A DNA stretch of 64,000 nucleotides from Mesorhizobium sp. B2-8-5 (lineage in GTDB: Bacteria; Pseudomonadota; Alphaproteobacteria; Rhizobiales; Rhizobiaceae): the NCBI RefSeq assembly GCF_006440675.2, contig NZ_CP083951.1, positions 2,885,501 through 2,949,500 of the forward strand, written 5' to 3'. A program made the position numbers and the translations under genes. The notes under the pieces are model-generated. The model worked only from the letters and a program-made list of their open reading frames with translations. It did no database searches and was not told where the DNA came from. Positions 61,354 to 64,000 of the stretch are shown here, piece by piece. Within the stretch, counting starts at the first letter, position 1. Every line of letters begins with the position of its first letter.

Positions 61354-62559
61354 ATGAACAAGGCCCTCGAAGGCGTCCGTATCCTCGATTTCAGCCATCT
61401 GCTGCAGGGGCCGTTCGCCACGCAGCTGCTCGGCGACATGGGCGCCGACGTCATCAAGATCGAGCGCGCCGGCGCCGGCGACATGTTCCGCGGCATGACC
61501 TTCTTCGCCAAATGGGTCGGGGGCTCCGAGAGCCCGAACTTCCTCGCCTGGAACCGCAACAAGCGCTCGATCGCGCTCAACCTGAAAAGCCGCAAGGTGC
61601 ACGCCATCATCATGGCGATGGCCCGGACCGCGGATGTCGTGGTGCAGAACTTCCGCCCCGGCGTGCTGGCCAAGCTCGGCTACGGTTACGAGGACTTCAA
61701 GGCCGTCAATCCGCGCATCATCTACTGCTCGGGCTCGGGCTATGGCGAGGAGGGGCCTTACGTCGAGCGCCCGGGGCAGGACATGCTGATCCAGGGACTG
61801 GCGGGGCTGATCGCCAATACGGGCCGCGGCGATCAGGCGCCGGTTCCGGCAGGCGCCGGCCTCGCCGACCAGATCGGCGCAATGAACATGGTCTACGGCA
61901 TCCTGTCGGCGCTCTATTATCGCGAGAAGACCGGCAAGGGCCAGAAGATCGAGGTCAATCTGCTGGCCGGCCTGCTGGCGCATCTCAACCAGGAATATGT
62001 CGCCGTGCTCAATCTCGGCGAGGATTTCGTGCGGCCGAATTCCGGCATCGGCCATCCTGGCATGCAGGCGCCGTTCGGCATCTACGAGACCAAGGATGGA
62101 GGCTATGTGTCGATCGCCATGAGCCCGTTCAAGACGCTCTATGAGGTGCTGGAAGCGCCGCAGCTCGCCGTCTACGACGATCTCAAGACTTTGTTCGACA
62201 AGCGCGACGAGGTGTTCGAGAAGGTCAATGCCGAGACGAAGAAATTCGCCACGCAGGACCTGTTGGCGCGGCTGCTCAAGGCCGACATCTGGTGCGCCGA
62301 GGTGAAGGACATTCGTCGCGCGGCGGAAGACCCGCAGGTCACGCATATGGGCATGATCACCAGCTACGATCATCCGCGCGGCGGCAAGGTGAAGGTGGTG
62401 GCGCCAGCGGTCAAGATGAGCGAGACGCCCGCGACCATCGAGCGTCCGGCGCCGCTGGTCGGCCAGCATGGCCGCGAGATCCTGGCCGAGTTCGGTCTGT
62501 CGAAGGACGAGATCGCTGCACTCGAAGCGTCGGGCGACATGACCGTGGACGCGGTCTGA
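61354..62559 (+). CDS. Class III (CaiB/BaiF) acyl-CoA transferase
   Basis: CoA transferase of 401 aa: LLQGPFATQLLGDMGADVIK (16-35), NRNKRSIALNLKS and NFRPGVLAKLG. Asp143 in RPGQDMLIQG matches the catalytic aspartate that forms the enzyme-anhydride intermediate. It moves CoA between carboxylic acids and would activate the acid produced upstream. It is followed two bases later by an enoyl-CoA hydratase gene. Confidence 0.93.
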   Translation: MNKALEGVRILDFSHLLQGPFATQLLGDMGADVIKIERAGAGDMFRGMTFFAKWVGGSESPNFLAWNRNKRSIALNLKSRKVHAIIMAMARTADVVVQNFRPGVLAKLGYGYEDFKAVNPRIIYCSGSGYGEEGPYVERPGQDMLIQGLAGLIANTGRGDQAPVPAGAGLADQIGAMNMVYGILSALYYREKTGKGQKIEVNLLAGLLAHLNQEYVAVLNLGEDFVRPNSGIGHPGMQAPFGIYETKDGGYVSIAMSPFKTLYEVLEAPQLAVYDDLKTLFDKRDEVFEKVNAETKKFATQDLLARLLKADIWCAEVKDIRRAAEDPQVTHMGMITSYDHPRGGKVKVVAPAVKMSETPATIERPAPLVGQHGREILAEFGLSKDEIAALEASGDMTVDAV

Positions 62560-62561
62560 GG

Positions 62562-63344
62562 ATGGGCGCCTACCAGACACTCACGGTCGAAACCCAGGGC
62601 CGGGTCGCGGTCGTCACCTTCCGCCGCGCCGACCAGCTCAACGCCATGAACCGGATCATGCAAGGTGAGATCACGGAGGCGTTCGAGGCTCTCTCCTCCG
62701 ACCCCGGCGTCGGCGCGATCGTGGTGACAGGCGAGGGGCGCGGCTTCATGGCCGGCGCCGACATCAAGGAATACGGCGCCCAGACGGCGGCAGAGTTCGA
62801 CACGTTCCAGGCTGCCGGGACGCGCATGTATGCGGCGATCGAGAACAACCGTAAGCCGGTGATCGCGGCGGTCAACGGCTTCGCACTGGGCGGCGGCATG
62901 GAGTTGGTGCTGTGCTGCGATATCGTGATCGCCAACCAGTTCGCGAAACTCGGCTTGCCGGAAATCAAGCTCGGGCTGATCCCCGGCGGTGGCGGCACGC
63001 AACGCAGCGTCGCCAAGCTCGGCCGCAACCGCGCCAATCTTCTGCTGATGACCGGCGCCATCGTGGCGGCCTCCGAATTCGTGAGCACCGGCCTGGTCAA
63101 CGAGATCGTCGATGTCGAAAGGCTGATGCCGCGCGCGCTGGAACTGGCTGGGATGATCGCCGCCGAACCCGCCGCCGCGATCGAAGGCCTGAAGGCCCTG
63201 ACGGCCCATGCCGTGTCCGGCGATCTGGCGGATGGCCTCGCCATGGAGCGCAACATATTGGGCGGCCTCTACCGCAGCGAGATCGGCCAGCGGCGCGTCA
63301 AGGAGTTCGCCGAGAGGAGCGCCGTGAAGAAGGCCGGCTCATGA
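62562..63344 (+). CDS. Enoyl-CoA hydratase/isomerase family protein
   Basis: Crotonase-fold protein of 260 aa: AGADIKEYG (64-72), ALGGGMEL (108-115) with Glu114, and LPEIKLGLIPGGGGTQR with Glu134, so both hydratase glutamates are present. GAG from the preceding stop region serves as a short ribosome-binding site. It overlaps the next gene by ATGA. Similar in architecture to the hydratase at 10873. Confidence 0.92.
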   Translation: MGAYQTLTVETQGRVAVVTFRRADQLNAMNRIMQGEITEAFEALSSDPGVGAIVVTGEGRGFMAGADIKEYGAQTAAEFDTFQAAGTRMYAAIENNRKPVIAAVNGFALGGGMELVLCCDIVIANQFAKLGLPEIKLGLIPGGGGTQRSVAKLGRNRANLLLMTGAIVAASEFVSTGLVNEIVDVERLMPRALELAGMIAAEPAAAIEGLKALTAHAVSGDLADGLAMERNILGGLYRSEIGQRRVKEFAERSAVKKAGS

Positions 63345-64000
63345 GTGACGACGACAATCGCGGCCTCGGCTGGGCGCATGGCGCGCTGACCGTGCAGCGG
63401 CTCGGCGCTGTGACAGATCGCAGGTCAGTTTCCCTGGTCAAGCCGAACCGGCCCCGCTTCACCGATATCGAGGGGCTGGCGGCGATGGTCCGCGACGGCG
63501 ACGCTTTCGGCGTCGGCGGCCACCACTTCGCCCGGCTGCCGATCGCGTTGCTGCGCGCGATCGCCGGGTCCGGCGTGAAAGATTTGCGCTATGTCTCCTG
63601 GGCCGGCGGGCTGCCGCTCGAGCTGCTGCTCGAGGCGGGCGCGGTGGCGGAAATCGAGCTGTGCTTTTCCAGCCTCGACATCTTCGGGCTGCCGCCGAGG
63701 TTTCGCGCGGCGGCCGAGAACGGCGCGATCCCCGTCCGCGACTGGACGGCTCTGGCCATGATCCAGGCGCTGCGGGCGGCGCAGCAGAACCTGCCGTCGA
63801 TGCCGTTCCAGGTGCCTCAGGGCTCCGACATGCTGGCGCGCGTGCCGGGTGCGGTCGCCAGGCCCGATCCGCTTGCCGGGACCGATACGGGGTTCGTCCC
63901 ACCGCTCAGGCTCGATACGTTCATCGCCCATGCCCAGCGCGCCGACGCAAGCGGCAATGTCGAGATCATCGGGCCGCGGGCGCTGGACTTCGCCATGGCG
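63341..64000 (+). CDS. Glutaconate/3-oxoacid CoA-transferase alpha subunit-like (3' end outside window)
   Basis: I translated 220 codons by hand up to the right edge: MSDDDNRGLGWAH, then FGVGGHHFARLPIALLRAI, LRYVSWAGGLPLELLLEAGA, and ADASGNVEIIGPRALDFAMA at the edge. The glycine-rich N-terminal loop and PLELLLEAGA-type helix are typical of glutaconate CoA-transferase subunit A and related family I CoA transferases. The ATG overlaps the hydratase stop. A beta-subunit gene should follow beyond the window. Confidence 0.8.
   Translation, partial: MSDDDNRGLGWAHGALTVQRLGAVTDRRSVSLVKPNRPRFTDIEGLAAMVRDGDAFGVGGHHFARLPIALLRAIAGSGVKDLRYVSWAGGLPLELLLEAGAVAEIELCFSSLDIFGLPPRFRAAAENGAIPVRDWTALAMIQALRAAQQNLPSMPFQVPQGSDMLARVPGAVARPDPLAGTDTGFVPPLRLDTFIAHAQRADASGNVEIIGPRALDFAMA

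Overview
The window is GC-rich alphaproteobacterial DNA, most likely from a Mesorhizobium-type member of the Rhizobiales. This rests on the codon bias, the very high density of ABC transporters and FadR-type GntR regulators, and three copies of a rhizobial RIME-type palindromic intergenic repeat (25111-25213, 47732-47856, 56848-56963). Both ends cut genes. I see no rRNA, tRNA, integrase, transposase or CRISPR array. The whole 64 kb reads as one catabolic 'superlocus' of small, mostly divergently arranged modules.

Left part (1-11.7 kb): a polyamine-type ABC permease and binding protein face a glutamate-1-semialdehyde-aminomutase-like aminotransferase and a RutE-like malonic semialdehyde reductase. 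Next come an (R)-amine-transaminase-like class IV aminotransferase behind a perfect palindrome, and an operon for enoyl-CoA hydratase, 3-hydroxyacyl-CoA dehydrogenase, a fused E1 alpha-beta thiamine-diphosphate dehydrogenase and an orphan peptide-type binding protein.

Middle-left (12-25 kb): a GntR regulator, a complete dipeptide-type ABC importer, an SMP-30-type lactonase and a dimethylformamidase-large-subunit-like protein. Then come OtnK/OtnC (3-oxo-tetronate kinase and decarboxylase), divergent from a second aminomutase-like aminotransferase, and another GntR.

Centre (25-48 kb): a two-subunit transketolase divergent from an omega-aminotransferase and aldehyde dehydrogenase; a GntR; a VOC protein divergent from a second (R)-amine-transaminase-like enzyme plus an SDR; a second E1 alpha-beta fusion; an L-2-hydroxyglutarate-oxidase-like flavoprotein with a GntR; another omega-aminotransferase; a ribose-type ABC importer with a TorT-like binding protein; HyuA/HyuB; and a DMT transporter.

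Right part (49-64 kb): a mannonate/uronate-type module (RraA-like, two UxuA-family proteins, SDR, GntR). It is followed by a long plus-strand operon holding a signal-less binding-protein-like gene, an IclR regulator, a second ribose-type importer, an SDR, a CaiB-type CoA transferase, an enoyl-CoA hydratase and the start of a glutaconate-type CoA transferase.

Six aminotransferases (four class III, two class IV) supply aldehydes, ketones or oxo acids. Dehydrogenases, the TPP enzymes, the transketolase and CoA-ester enzymes can carry these into central metabolism. Intergenic operators fall into at least four repeated sequence classes. One class (ATTGGATACAAT) occurs as pairs spaced 62-63 bp upstream of three separate units, which suggests that distant modules form one regulon. 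The natural substrate or substrates are not identifiable from sequence; amines, amides and sugar acids are the best guesses.
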